Shown: positions 1 through 6,947, counted from the stretch's first letter. The stretch: DNA of 17,453 bases from Candidatus Jorgensenbacteria bacterium GWA1_54_12 (GCA_001779505.1 MFKH01000004.1:17612-35064); one strand, 5' to 3'. Notes: a model not told the origin generated them from the letters alone. Numbers and translations are program-made.

Positions 1-18
1 TTGCGTTTAACATGTCAC

Positions 19-783
19 TTAATGTGCGTAACGGTCTTCCGCCTCGCGGCGCGCTTCGTAATAGCCGCAGTAGTCGCACTCTCTCCCGGCAGGGGGTGGA
101 ACCGGCGCCGCAAGGCAGTCATGCGCCGCAACAAGGGCGTCAAGAATCCATGCGTCATTCCCATCGTAAGGAATGAGTTGAATCGAAAACTCAAGCTTTC
201 CGTCAAACGCCCGCTTGTCGGCATCGCCGTTGGCATACACAAAATATCCCCGCGAAGACACGGTGAATCCGTTCCGCCGCAGGAGCCACTGATACACTTC
301 CATTTGCCGCTTGTACGAAATCTGCCAGTCGGCGTCAATTGAAATGTCGCCGGTTTTAGCCGTTGCCTTATAGTCAACAACGATAAGCTCGCCCACCGGG
401 CTTACCCACACGTCGTCAACGGCACCGGCAACAACAAAATTCGTGCGCGGCTCGTGATACTCAATGCCGACAAAGTTTTCCCGCCACTGCGGCAGTGCCG
501 GATGCTCAAAAGGGACCGCGTCAACACCGTACCGCTCCATCAAGGGATGTGCGGTCTTCTGCGCGCGGTGTATGTCAAACTCTTTCTTCAAAAGCTTGTC
601 AACCGCGCTGTTCAAAGAGAGCGGAAAACCGGGCGGACGGTCAACGCCAACCCGCCGGTCAAGATAAAAACAGCGCGGGCAGGCCATAAAGACCTCCAAT
701 CTGCTGCGGCTCAGGCGAAACGGCTCGCGCGAATCGGGAGTAAATATGTTCTTGCTTCGCCGCGGGTTATAAAAACGACTCAT
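19..783 (-). CDS. PD-(D/E)XK (RecB/Cas4-like) nuclease family protein
   Basis: Predicted 254-residue nuclease of the PD-(D/E)XK superfamily, the fold of RecB, AddB and Cas4 exonucleases. Visible signs are an acidic pair in GAVDD (about residues 120-124), the catalytic VVDYK core (D137, K139) after a beta strand, and a following QMEVY helix matching the RecB/Cas4 QxxxY motif. Four cysteines sit as CPRC (35-38) and CDYC (236-239), one pair at each end, as expected for a 4Fe-4S cluster closing the fold in AddB/Cas4-type enzymes. The start is ATG 783-781; no SD precedes it, but a TAGAAT -10-like box lies 9 nt upstream. It diverges from the secreted-protein gene across about 70 nt. No CRISPR array or cas1/cas2 is in view, so a role in repair or DNA processing is more likely than CRISPR adaptation. 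Substrate and polarity are unknown. Confidence 0.82.
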   Translation of the reverse strand: MSRFYNPRRSKNIFTPDSREPFRLSRSRLEVFMACPRCFYLDRRVGVDRPPGFPLSLNSAVDKLLKKEFDIHRAQKTAHPLMERYGVDAVPFEHPALPQWRENFVGIEYHEPRTNFVVAGAVDDVWVSPVGELIVVDYKATAKTGDISIDADWQISYKRQMEVYQWLLRRNGFTVSSRGYFVYANGDADKRAFDGKLEFSIQLIPYDGNDAWILDALVAAHDCLAAPVPPPAGRECDYCGYYEARREAEDRYAH

Positions 784-792
784 GGCACTTCT

Positions 793-798
793 ATTCTA
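793..798 (-). promoter_or_regulatory. putative -10 box of the PD-(D/E)XK nuclease gene
   Basis: On the minus strand TAGAAT lies 9 nt before the ATG at 783. No good -35 is visible at 17 nt. With a transcription start about 7 nt downstream, the mRNA would begin at or next to the start codon. Confidence 0.4.
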
Positions 799-828
799 CC
801 AGTTACGGGTTACTCGTTACCAGCCCCC
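797..828. repeat. intergenic TACCAGTTAC-type repeat, copy 1
   Basis: A degenerate run of TTACC/GTTAC units (TACCAGTTAC, GGTTACTCG, TTACCAGCCCC) lies between the two divergent genes. A closely related run is at 5534-5562 and a shorter one at 11832-11849, both also between or at the ends of genes. Origin and function are unknown. Confidence 0.4.
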
Positions 829-838
829 AACCGCCGTG

Positions 839-847
839 TGCTATAAT
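839..847 (+). promoter_or_regulatory. extended -10 promoter of the secreted AWN-repeat protein gene
   Basis: TGCTATAAT is a perfect extended -10 (TGn plus TATAAT). No convincing -35 is seen, which an extended -10 can tolerate. It ends 7 nt before ATG 855, so the transcript would start at or next to that codon. The upstream in-frame ATG at 846 lies inside the -10 and is unlikely to be used. Confidence 0.6.
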
Positions 848-854
848 GAAACCA

Positions 855-1787
855 ATGAGATTCACAAAACTGTTCGCGGCAGGGCTCGTGTGCGCCGCCC
901 TCGTCGGCTCCCTCGCGCTCTTCGCTTACGTCACGAGCGCCGAAACGAATGTTGACGCAGAAGACCGCCATGCGTGGAATGACGTGGGCGGCTGGTTTGA
1001 CTTCTACGGCACGAACACCGTGAGCGTCGGAACCTCAACCGTGTGGGGATATGCCTCGTCTTCAATCGGAGAAATCGTCCTGAATTGTGCGACGACTCCC
1101 TCCGGCAACATATGCGGCACGAGCGACTTTAAGGTGACGAACGCCGACGGCGGCGGGAGCTTGTCCGGCTGCGCATGGAATGATACGGTCGGGTGGATTA
1201 GTTTTTGGTGCGGCGACGGCGACTGCGACGGCTCCCCGGTAGAGGATGGTTCGTCAACATGTGCATCATCGGACTACCGCGTGACCATTGACGCCGATGG
1301 CTACTTCAGCGGCTACGCATGGAACGACGTCGCCGGATGGACAAGCTTCAACTGCGCGAACGATTCAAGTTGCGGCACGAGCGACTTCAAGGTGCGAACG
1401 GCATGGCGCCCCGGGAAACTCATCGGATACCTTGAGTCCACGGTCATTGACAGCGGCGTTGCGGGAGGCGCGACCCTGCACAGTATAATCTGGCAGGGCA
1501 CCCAGCCATCGGGAACTTCGGTTGACTTTCAGGTCGCTGTCGCGACAAGCGCTTCCGGACCGTGGAACTTTTTGGGACCCGGGGGCAGTGCAAGTTCGTG
1601 GTATGGTTCTGAGTGCTCGTCGGTTGGCGCATCCGACCCGGGAGCAGGGCCAAACAAGGCAATTTGCGTGGACAAAAATCTAACCGCTGACAATCGCTAT
1701 CTGCGGTACAAGACCCGTCTGCAGAGCAATCTCCAGCAGTCGCAAACGCCAACCGTTGACGATGTCATATTAAACTGGAGCCTGTAG
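855..1787 (+). CDS. secreted protein with AWN..GW repeats, probable cell-surface protein
   Basis: A 310-residue exported protein of unknown function. A signal peptide is clear: basic MRFTK, a hydrophobic stretch (about 6-26), then a TSAE cleavage-like site. The mature part has three copies of a motif, HAWNDVGGW (about 39-47), CAWNDTVGW (about 105) and YAWNDVAGW (about 153). Between them are paired cysteines and the repeated phrase CGTSDFKV, suggesting small disulphide-braced beta units. The C-terminal third (from about residue 195) has an IIWQGTQPSG..VDFQVA..GPW pattern that looks like a beta-sandwich domain. I recognise this architecture from Patescibacteria surface proteins but know no assigned role. 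I chose ATG 855 over in-frame ATG 846 because the latter overlaps the TATAAT box. cysS follows after 12 nt. Confidence 0.72.
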   Translation: MRFTKLFAAGLVCAALVGSLALFAYVTSAETNVDAEDRHAWNDVGGWFDFYGTNTVSVGTSTVWGYASSSIGEIVLNCATTPSGNICGTSDFKVTNADGGGSLSGCAWNDTVGWISFWCGDGDCDGSPVEDGSSTCASSDYRVTIDADGYFSGYAWNDVAGWTSFNCANDSSCGTSDFKVRTAWRPGKLIGYLESTVIDSGVAGGATLHSIIWQGTQPSGTSVDFQVAVATSASGPWNFLGPGGSASSWYGSECSSVGASDPGAGPNKAICVDKNLTADNRYLRYKTRLQSNLQQSQTPTVDDVILNWSL

Positions 1788-1799
1788 TTTTTATGTGTC

Positions 1800-3332
1800 A
1801 TGCTTCGCATATACAACACCCTGACGCGACGGAAAGAAGAGTTCGCGCCCATCCATAAGCAGTGGGTCGGCCTTTACACCTGCGGCCCCACGGTTTACGA
1901 CTACGCCCACATAGGCAATCTTCGCACCTACGTTTTTGAAGACGTGCTGGAACGCGTTCTGAAAATGGAGGGGTACCGCGTGCGGCGCGTTATGAACGTA
2001 ACCGACGTCGGCCACCTCACGTCCGACGAGGATTTTGGCGAAGACAAAGTGGAGCGGAGCGCCAAAGCAAAGGGGAAATCGGTCAAGGACCTGACTCGCT
2101 TTTTCACCGACGCGTTTCTCGCAGACCTCGCGGCATTGAACGTCGCGCGCCCGCGCTTCATGCCCCGCGCGAGCGACTATATAAAGGATTACATTCGGCT
2201 CATTGAGCGTCTCATCGCCCAAGGCAACGCCTACGAAACCGCTCAGGGCGTTTATTTTGACGTCACCACTTTCCCCCGCTACACCAAGCTCTCCGGCCAG
2301 CCCCTCACGTCCCAGCGCACTGCGCGCGAAGAGGTTGTTCACGACCCCGAGAAGCGCAGCCGTCAGGATTTCGCCCTGTGGCTTAAAACTGTCGGCAAGT
2401 TTAAGCATCATCTCATGCAGTGGCACTCGCCCTGGGGCAACGGATTCCCCGGCTGGCACATTGAATGTTCCGTCATCTCATCCCAGTTTCTCGGCCAGCC
2501 GTTTGACATACACACCGGAGGAGTTGACCACATTCCCGTCCACCACACAAACGAAATCGCACAGTCCGAAGCGGCGTACGGAAAACCCCTGGCACGCTAC
2601 TGGATGCACAGCGAATTCCTCCGCATAAACGGCGGGCGCATGGGCAAGTCCGAAGGAAATGCGCTGACGCTGAAAAATGTGGTGCAAGGTATGGACCCCT
2701 TAACCTATCGCTACTTTGTTCTCTCCGCTCACTACCGCACGCAGCTAAACTTCACCGATAAATCATTCCGCGCGGCGGATAATGCCTATCGCAACCTGCG
2801 CCTTAAAACATGGATACTGACAACGCCGAGGAAAAGTGGAGTCCGTGAGGGGCGGGAAACGCTCTGGCGCCGCCTGGGAATTTTCTGGACCGAGTTCCAG
2901 AACGCATTGAGCGACGACCTGAATATGCCTGAAGCGCTCTCTGCCCTTCACCGTCTTGTAGACCAGCTCCTTGCACTCCACGCCGCTGAACCCTTTGGGC
3001 GTGCCGAGGCCGAGAACGTCCGGAAGACTCTGCAGAACGCCGACAAGGTCTTGGGGCTCAATCTCGCTATCCCCCTTTCCGTGCCGAAAAACGTTGAGAA
3101 ACTCGCCAAACTCCGCGAGCGCCTGCGCCGCAATCAACAGTTTGTCCAGTCCGACGCGTTGCGCAAAAAAATAAGGCGGTTAGGATATGAAATAGAAGAT
3201 ACCCCCGCCGGGCCTTTCCCTTATGCCTCAGCAAGCAAAACTTCCCCCGCAGGACCTCGAAGCCGAAATGTCGGTTCTCGGGGCAGTCATGCTGGACACG
3301 CACGCAATCGTCCGCGTCGCCGACGCCCTTGA
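1800..3332 (+). CDS. cysS: cysteinyl-tRNA synthetase
   Basis: Class I aminoacyl-tRNA synthetase charging tRNA-Cys in the cytoplasm. The HIGH motif is HIGN (37-40) and the KMSKS motif is MGKSEGN (281-287). Zinc ligands match the family: C28 in CGPTVYD, C223 in WHIECS, then H248 and E252 in HHTNEIAQSEA. The frame is intact to the usual end (GYEIEDTPAGP, about 474). It then continues about 36 residues, Ser/Pro/Gly/Arg-rich and ending RPRRRRP, which overlap the start of dnaB by 110 nt in another frame. The tail is probably neutral read-on after loss of the ancestral stop, or marks a frameshift in the assembly. The ATG is the natural N-terminus (MLRIYNTLTR); no SD is visible. First of a tight cysS-dnaB-recR series. 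Confidence 0.96.
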   Translation: MLRIYNTLTRRKEEFAPIHKQWVGLYTCGPTVYDYAHIGNLRTYVFEDVLERVLKMEGYRVRRVMNVTDVGHLTSDEDFGEDKVERSAKAKGKSVKDLTRFFTDAFLADLAALNVARPRFMPRASDYIKDYIRLIERLIAQGNAYETAQGVYFDVTTFPRYTKLSGQPLTSQRTAREEVVHDPEKRSRQDFALWLKTVGKFKHHLMQWHSPWGNGFPGWHIECSVISSQFLGQPFDIHTGGVDHIPVHHTNEIAQSEAAYGKPLARYWMHSEFLRINGGRMGKSEGNALTLKNVVQGMDPLTYRYFVLSAHYRTQLNFTDKSFRAADNAYRNLRLKTWILTTPRKSGVREGRETLWRRLGIFWTEFQNALSDDLNMPEALSALHRLVDQLLALHAAEPFGRAEAENVRKTLQNADKVLGLNLAIPLSVPKNVEKLAKLRERLRRNQQFVQSDALRKKIRRLGYEIEDTPAGPFPYASASKTSPAGPRSRNVGSRGSHAGHARNRPRRRRP

Positions 3333-4575
3333 ACCTGCGGACTTTTACGCCCCCGCTCACCGCACTATCTACGAAGTCATCCGCTCGCTTTTTGCGAAAG
3401 GTGAGCCGATAGACGCTTTGACCGTCACCGCGGAACTGAAGCAGCGCGGCAAGCTGGAAGCCGTGGGCGGAAGCGACTACCTCGCCGACCTTATTGAGCA
3501 TGTGCCGACCTCCGCCCATGTGGAGCGCTACGCCCGCATCGTGCACGAACACCGCGTGCGGCGGGACCTCATGACCGCATCGGCGGAAATAAGCGAGCGC
3601 GCAATGGGCGAGCAAAGTTTTGATAAACTCATAGACTCGGTTGAGCAGCGCATCTTCGCGCTGTCGCAACAGTCACGAACCGCGCGCTTTGTCCACTTAA
3701 AGGAAGAACTTCCGCTCGCATACGAGCGCGTAGAAAAACTCCATGCGGGCGACAAAGAGGGGCGCTTGCGCGGCATCCCAACGGGGTTTGACGGACTAGA
3801 CAATCTCCTCTCGGGATTTCAGGAATCCGACCTCATCATTCTCGGCGCGCGTCCTTCCGTCGGTAAAACCGCGCTCTCCTTGGACTTCGCAAGAAACGCC
3901 GCCTTGAGAGGAAAGAAAGTCGGCATCTGCTCCCTGGAAATGTCATCGGAGCAGATTGTTGACCGCATCATCGCGGCGCAGGCGCAAATCCCCCTCTGGC
4001 GCATACGAACCGGCCGCCTGAACGACGACGACTTCGCACTCATCCAGCACGCCTTGGGCGAACTCTCCGACACGCCGCTTTACATAGAAGATTCGCCGTC
4101 GCCGAACATGATTCACCTCCGCTCCTTGGCGCGGAAGCTTCAGTTGGAGCACGGTCTAGACCTCCTCATTATTGACTACATTCAGCTCATCATGCCGATG
4201 TCAGGAAGCGACAATATGGTTCAGCAAATGACCGAAATCTCCCGCGGCTTGAAGTCGCTTGCGCGCGAGCTCAAAACACCCGTCCTTGCGCTTTCACAGC
4301 TCTCGCGCGCGGTGGAACAGCGCGGCGACAAGCCCCGCCTCTCCGACTTGCGCGAAAGCGGAAGCATAGAACAGGATGCTGACGTCGTCATGCTCCTGCA
4401 CCGCAGAAAGCACGGCGCGTCGGACGACGACGTTGACGATGAAGAACAAAACCAGATTGAGGTGAACATCGCAAAGCATCGGAACGGACCTTTAGGTCTC
4501 GTCAAACTCTACTTTGACGCGGAGAAGGTTTCCTTCAGGACGATTGATACGCACCATATGGATACAAACTTCTAA
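3223..4575 (+). CDS. dnaB: replicative DNA helicase DnaB
   Basis: Hexameric 5'-3' replicative helicase that unwinds DNA at the fork and interacts with primase. The 450-residue protein has the usual layout: an N-terminal helical domain beginning LPPQDLEAE (7-15), a linker, and a RecA-like ATPase core. The core holds Walker A GARPSVGKT (208-216), SLEMSSEQI (H1a-type motif), Walker B LLIIDYIQL (314-322) and LSQLSRAVEQR followed by the arginine-finger region through DADVVMLLHR. No intein interrupts the Walker A or DYIQ sites. Its start lies inside the cysS frame, and the conserved N-terminus supports this ATG. There is no SD, so translation is probably coupled to cysS. recR begins 1 nt after its TAA. 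Confidence 0.97.
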   Translation: MPQQAKLPPQDLEAEMSVLGAVMLDTHAIVRVADALEPADFYAPAHRTIYEVIRSLFAKGEPIDALTVTAELKQRGKLEAVGGSDYLADLIEHVPTSAHVERYARIVHEHRVRRDLMTASAEISERAMGEQSFDKLIDSVEQRIFALSQQSRTARFVHLKEELPLAYERVEKLHAGDKEGRLRGIPTGFDGLDNLLSGFQESDLIILGARPSVGKTALSLDFARNAALRGKKVGICSLEMSSEQIVDRIIAAQAQIPLWRIRTGRLNDDDFALIQHALGELSDTPLYIEDSPSPNMIHLRSLARKLQLEHGLDLLIIDYIQLIMPMSGSDNMVQQMTEISRGLKSLARELKTPVLALSQLSRAVEQRGDKPRLSDLRESGSIEQDADVVMLLHRRKHGASDDDVDDEEQNQIEVNIAKHRNGPLGLVKLYFDAEKVSFRTIDTHHMDTNF

Positions 4576-4576
4576 T

Positions 4577-5173
4577 ATGCTTCCCCGCCCGCTCCAAAAC
4601 TTCATAGACATATTCTCGCGCCTCCCCTCTTTGGGGCCGCGTCAGGCGCGCCGCCTCGCGTTTCATCTGCTCTCGCTTGACGAAGGGACCCTAGGCCGCG
4701 TCGGGAAAGCGGTGGGTGAACTCCAAAAACTCGACCGCTGTCCTCGTTGTTTCTTCGTGAAGGAGAAAGAGGAGAAACTCTGCCGCATCTGCCGCAACCC
4801 GAAGCGCGACCCGCGGATAATCGCCATCGTTATGAAAGAAACCGACCTCGTTTCGCTGGAGAGCGCAGGAACATTCCCCGGCCGCTATCTCATCCTTGGC
4901 GAATCGCGCATTGGGGAGCTCGGAACCGGCCAGAAACTGCGCCTAAAACATCTCGCGAGCCTTATACACAAGGAGTTGGGCGGCAAGGCGGCTGAAATCA
5001 TTGTTGCCGTCCCGCCAAGCTCGGAAGGGCGGCTCCTTATGGAAGAGCTCCACCCCTTCATTGCCCCGCTTGCGGAGCGAGTCACGCGCCTTGCACACGG
5101 CATACCGACAGGCGGAGAGATAGAATTCGCCGACGAAGAAACGTTAAAAAACGCCCTCCTCGGGCGCCGATAG
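4577..5173 (+). CDS. recR: recombination mediator protein RecR
   Basis: RecR works with RecO (and RecF) to load RecA on SSB-coated gaps. From ATG 4577 the 198-residue product has the family order: an N-terminal helix-hairpin-helix (LPSLGPRQARRLAFHLL, about 16-32), a zinc finger with C55, C58, C69 and C72 (CPRC...CRIC), a Toprim domain (IIAIVMKETDLVSLE), and the C-terminal THGIPxGG-like RLAHGIPTGGEIEFADEETL with a final helix. A longer in-frame start at 4514 would add 21 residues read inside dnaB (MTRRRFPSG...) that do not resemble RecR, so 4577 is preferred. It is last in the cysS-dnaB-recR run and faces rplU across a hairpin. Confidence 0.95.
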   Translation: MLPRPLQNFIDIFSRLPSLGPRQARRLAFHLLSLDEGTLGRVGKAVGELQKLDRCPRCFFVKEKEEKLCRICRNPKRDPRIIAIVMKETDLVSLESAGTFPGRYLILGESRIGELGTGQKLRLKHLASLIHKELGGKAAEIIVAVPPSSEGRLLMEELHPFIAPLAERVTRLAHGIPTGGEIEFADEETLKNALLGRR

Positions 5174-5178
5174 TATCT

Positions 5179-5207
5179 TAATACAAGGTTTACGAAACCT
5201 TGTATTA
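5179..5207. terminator. bidirectional hairpin between convergent recR and rplU
   Basis: A perfect inverted repeat has 13-bp arms (TAATACAAGGTTT and its complement) around a 3-nt ACG loop. It lies between the recR stop and rplU, and the rplU TAA codon forms the end of the right arm. There is no strong T tract on either side, so it may act as a weak terminator or as a 3'-end stabiliser for both mRNAs. Confidence 0.6.
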
Positions 5208-5474
5208 GGAAATGCTCTGAATCTTTACCTGGGTGAAAAGTTGGCGATGCCCCTTCTTCACGCGGTGGCGCGTCTTTTGCTTGTACCGGAAGACGATTTT
5301 CTTCTTACCCTTCCCGTGACGGACAACCTCTCCCGCAACCTCCCTGCCGGACAAGAGGTCCTTGAATATAACCGCCTTCCCCGCCTCCGTCGGGAGGAGT
5401 TCAATGGAAATCGTCTCGCCCATGCGGACGGTATATTGCTTCCCTCCTGTCTCAATAACAGCTATGTCTGCCAT
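5205..5474 (-). CDS. rplU: 50S ribosomal protein bL21 (short form)
   Basis: Large-subunit protein bL21, which binds 23S rRNA. The N-terminal signature IAVIETGGKQYTVRMGETISIELL and the C-terminal KKKIVFRYKQKTR..KKGHRQLFTQVKIQSI identify it clearly. At 89 residues it is shorter than the usual 100 or so. The missing part is the middle loop: GREVAGEVVRHGKGKK joins segments that are normally separated by a longer VGxPxVxGAxVxAxV stretch. rpmA (bL27), which normally follows rplU, is absent here because the next gene is convergent recR. A strong hairpin lies 15 nt upstream of the ATG, between this gene and the membrane protein gene, and could end the upstream transcript or shape the rplU leader. No SD is visible. 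Confidence 0.93.
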   Translation of the reverse strand: MADIAVIETGGKQYTVRMGETISIELLPTEAGKAVIFKDLLSGREVAGEVVRHGKGKKKIVFRYKQKTRHRVKKGHRQLFTQVKIQSIS

Positions 5475-5489
5475 GGGGATATGCTACTA

Positions 5490-5524
5490 AAAGTCCGGCT
5501 CCCCTGCAAGGGGAGCCGGACTTT
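5490..5524 (-). terminator. strong GC-rich hairpin between the MscS-like gene and rplU
   Basis: A perfect 15-16 bp stem (AAAGTCCGGCTCCCC and its complement) encloses a 3-5 nt loop. On the minus strand it is followed by TTTTAG, as in an intrinsic terminator for the 5565-6251 gene. It is only 15 nt from the rplU start, so it could instead be an rplU leader structure. No clear rplU promoter lies downstream of it. Confidence 0.65.
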
Positions 5525-5533
5525 CCATACCCT

Positions 5534-5562
5534 GATTACCAGTTACCGATTACCAGTCCCCC
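5534..5562. repeat. intergenic TACCAGTTAC-type repeat, copy 2
   Basis: GATTACCAGTTACC followed by GATTACCAGTCCCC forms two near-identical half units. It matches the run at 797-828 in order and in the trailing C tract. It lies just after the stop of the MscS-like gene and before the rplU-side hairpin. Confidence 0.4.
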
Positions 5563-5564
5563 TT

Positions 5565-6251
5565 CTATTCCTCGTGATGCTCACGCAAGCGGGAGACGAG
5601 AAATTCCGCGTAGCTCTTCCCGCCAAGACCAAATGCGATACCGCCGGCTAAGGCGATCATTGCAATCATGCCGCCGACCAAGGTGCTCACAATTCCCTGC
5701 GCAACGCCCAGCTGGGCCATCGCCGCGAGGAACCCAAAAACAATGACTGACCACCAGGTCAGGGACCCCAGGAACTTCGCTCCCTTCAGCCGCGCGCTCT
5801 TTACCGATGACCGAACGAGCGTCCTCAAGAAATTGCCCACGACCGTTGCCGCAAGCATGATGAGAACCGCGACGAATACGTTCGGTATGTAAAGCAGAAC
5901 GTCACGCAAGAACCCTGATAGGGTCGTAAAGCTCAAGATGTCGGAGACGGCAAGGAGAACGACGATAAGGAAAAACCAATAGGTAATTTTCCCCAGGAAC
6001 TTGCCGCTATTCAGGTGCAAGCCCGCGCGCTCCACATGCTCGTCAACACCCAAGCTTTTGAGAAGCTTGTCCACTTTCAGAAGTTCAATCACCTTCTCTA
6101 TAAGCTTGCTCAAGCCGGACGCAACAATAAGACCGACGATGAGGATAACGAGCGCTCCGGCAACCTCATCCAGAACATTAACGACACCCATCCAAAGGTT
6201 CTGGAGCGATGTCACAACGACCGTTGCCCAACTTTGTACTGCTATTGCCAT
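5565..6251 (-). CDS. MscS-like conserved TM-helix membrane protein
   Basis: A 228-residue integral membrane protein with about four to five hydrophobic helices (near 28-48, 90-110, 120-140, 165-185 and 190-215). It resembles the conserved TM-helix proteins related to small-conductance mechanosensitive channels. Its last helix, rich in Gly/Ala (LAGGIAFGLGGKSYAEFLV), looks like the pore-lining TM3 of MscS. The chain then stops at REHHEE, so the cytoplasmic beta and alpha/beta vestibule domains of true MscS are absent. It is therefore at most a minimal channel. The start MAIAVQSW at 6251 has no SD. It may be expressed from the shared -10 at 6308-6314. rplU follows beyond a hairpin. Gating function is inferred from the family only. 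Confidence 0.8.
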   Translation of the reverse strand: MAIAVQSWATVVVTSLQNLWMGVVNVLDEVAGALVILIVGLIVASGLSKLIEKVIELLKVDKLLKSLGVDEHVERAGLHLNSGKFLGKITYWFFLIVVLLAVSDILSFTTLSGFLRDVLLYIPNVFVAVLIMLAATVVGNFLRTLVRSSVKSARLKGAKFLGSLTWWSVIVFGFLAAMAQLGVAQGIVSTLVGGMIAMIALAGGIAFGLGGKSYAEFLVSRLREHHEE

Positions 6252-6307
6252 TGATGTAATGCGATAGAAAAACGTCTACCGACCTTTATGAACATGCGCG
6301 ATGGTAC

Positions 6308-6314
6308 TATTATA
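6308..6314. promoter_or_regulatory. candidate bidirectional -10 element
   Basis: TATTATA reads as TATTAT on the plus strand, 11 nt before ATG 6325. On the minus strand it reads TATAAT within an extended TGCTATAAT, about 57 nt before ATG 6251. One symmetric -10 could serve both divergent genes. No good -35 was found on either side. Confidence 0.45.
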
Positions 6315-6324
6315 GCATAATCGC

Positions 6325-6708
6325 ATGAGAACGGGACTTTTTATCGCTGTTGTAACGCTTCTTCTCCTCGGCATTCATGCCGCAGGGTACATTTGGAGTT
6401 TATACTTCACAACAAACTGGTACGATGCACCGGCACATTTTCTGGGCGGCGTGTGGGTTGCGGCACTTCTTTTGCACTTCTTCAAAATAAAGACAGTGCC
6501 GCTCATCCTCATCGTCTTTACAGTCGGCGTCTTATGGGAACTGTTTGAACTCTCGGTAAACGGCCTCGGTGTTTTCGCCTACCGCATACCCTTCCGGTAC
6601 GACGTGGTGGATACGCTCATGGACCTCTTGATGGATACCCTTGGTGCCGCGCTCATCGCGCTAGGAACGATACGTACACGATTGCCCCGTCAACGAAAAG
6701 CCCGATAA
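6325..6708 (+). CDS. small multi-pass membrane protein, DUF2238/YjdF-like
   Basis: A 127-residue membrane protein with about four helices (near 5-25, 42-55, 60-78 and 98-115). Polar residues sit inside or beside helices in a recurring pattern: WYDAPAHFLGG (about 32-42), GVLWELFEL (about 72-80) and DTLMDLLMDTLGA (about 98-110). This spaced D..H / E..E / D..D..D layout resembles the YjdF/DUF2238 and VanZ-like groups, whose biochemistry I do not know. The start is immediately downstream of a possible bidirectional -10, with no SD. The 3' end overlaps the convergent 62-codon gene by 56 nt, and its terminator lies further inside that gene. Confidence 0.72.
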   Translation: MRTGLFIAVVTLLLLGIHAAGYIWSLYFTTNWYDAPAHFLGGVWVAALLLHFFKIKTVPLILIVFTVGVLWELFELSVNGLGVFAYRIPFRYDVVDTLMDLLMDTLGAALIALGTIRTRLPRQRKAR

Positions 6709-6841
6709 GTCCGACGAGGAGTAAGGCGACAAAAACCGCCTTCGGGAGGCGTTTTTTTCGCAAGGCAAAGAGCGACACGCAAACAACGTACGCAAACGCG
6801 ACAACGCCGAACACATCAAAAAATTCCGGTTGTAAATTCAT
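6653..6841 (-). CDS. two-helix mini membrane protein
   Basis: A 62-residue protein with two hydrophobic helices (about 8-27 and 36-58) separated by a basic loop, RKKRLPK, which predicts both ends on the outer side and the loop inside. The C-terminal LFVDGAIVYVSFL has a buried acidic residue that I associate with a recurring Patescibacteria mini-protein of unknown function. A TAGAAT -10-like box ends 8 nt before the ATG, fitting a leaderless mRNA. It converges on and overlaps the 6325-6708 gene by 56 nt. Its loop codons (RKKRLPKAVF) also encode, on the opposite strand, that gene's intrinsic terminator. The call depends on pattern memory and the promoter, so it is moderate. Confidence 0.62.
   Translation of the reverse strand: MNLQPEFFDVFGVVAFAYVVCVSLFALRKKRLPKAVFVALLLVGLIGLFVDGAIVYVSFLAR
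6737..6758 (+). terminator. intrinsic terminator inside an antisense gene
   Basis: CGCCT-TCGGG-AGGCG followed by seven T, and preceded by five A (from 6731) that can extend the stem against the T tract. It lies 28 nt after the stop of the 6325-6708 gene and within the coding frame of the opposite 62-codon gene. Confidence 0.75.
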
Positions 6842-6849
6842 AGTGGGAT

Positions 6850-6855
6850 ATTCTA
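6850..6855 (-). promoter_or_regulatory. putative -10 of the mini membrane protein gene
   Basis: TAGAAT on the minus strand lies 8 nt before ATG 6841. No good -35 at normal spacing was found. Confidence 0.4.
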
Positions 6856-6918
6856 AACTTTGCGCGAATTTATTTTACCAAAAACCCCGACAAGTAATAA
6901 GGGGTGGCGCTCGGCTAC

Positions 6919-6947
6919 TTGACAAAGAACATATAATGTGCTAACAT
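6919..6947 (+). promoter_or_regulatory. strong sigma70-type promoter of the 7082 cassette
   Basis: Consensus TTGACA (6919-6924), a 17-nt spacer, and TAACAT (6942-6947) preceded by TGC (extended -10). The expected start is near 6954, giving a leader of roughly 128 nt before ATG 7082. A second TATAAT at 6932-6937 falls inside the spacer. This is the best-matched promoter in the window. Confidence 0.8.

Noticed and set aside
19..783. The Cas4-like nuclease as a sign of a CRISPR system
   Set aside because: No repeat-spacer array and no cas1, cas2 or effector gene in the window; many PD-(D/E)XK proteins with cysteine pairs are not CRISPR-linked.
1791..2459. 222-codon minus-strand frame opposite cysS
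   Set aside because: It lies wholly over the conserved cysS coding region and resembles no family; a GC-rich shadow frame.
3223..4575. Possible intein in dnaB, a common site for them
   Set aside because: Walker A and DYIQ regions are continuous and the length is normal.
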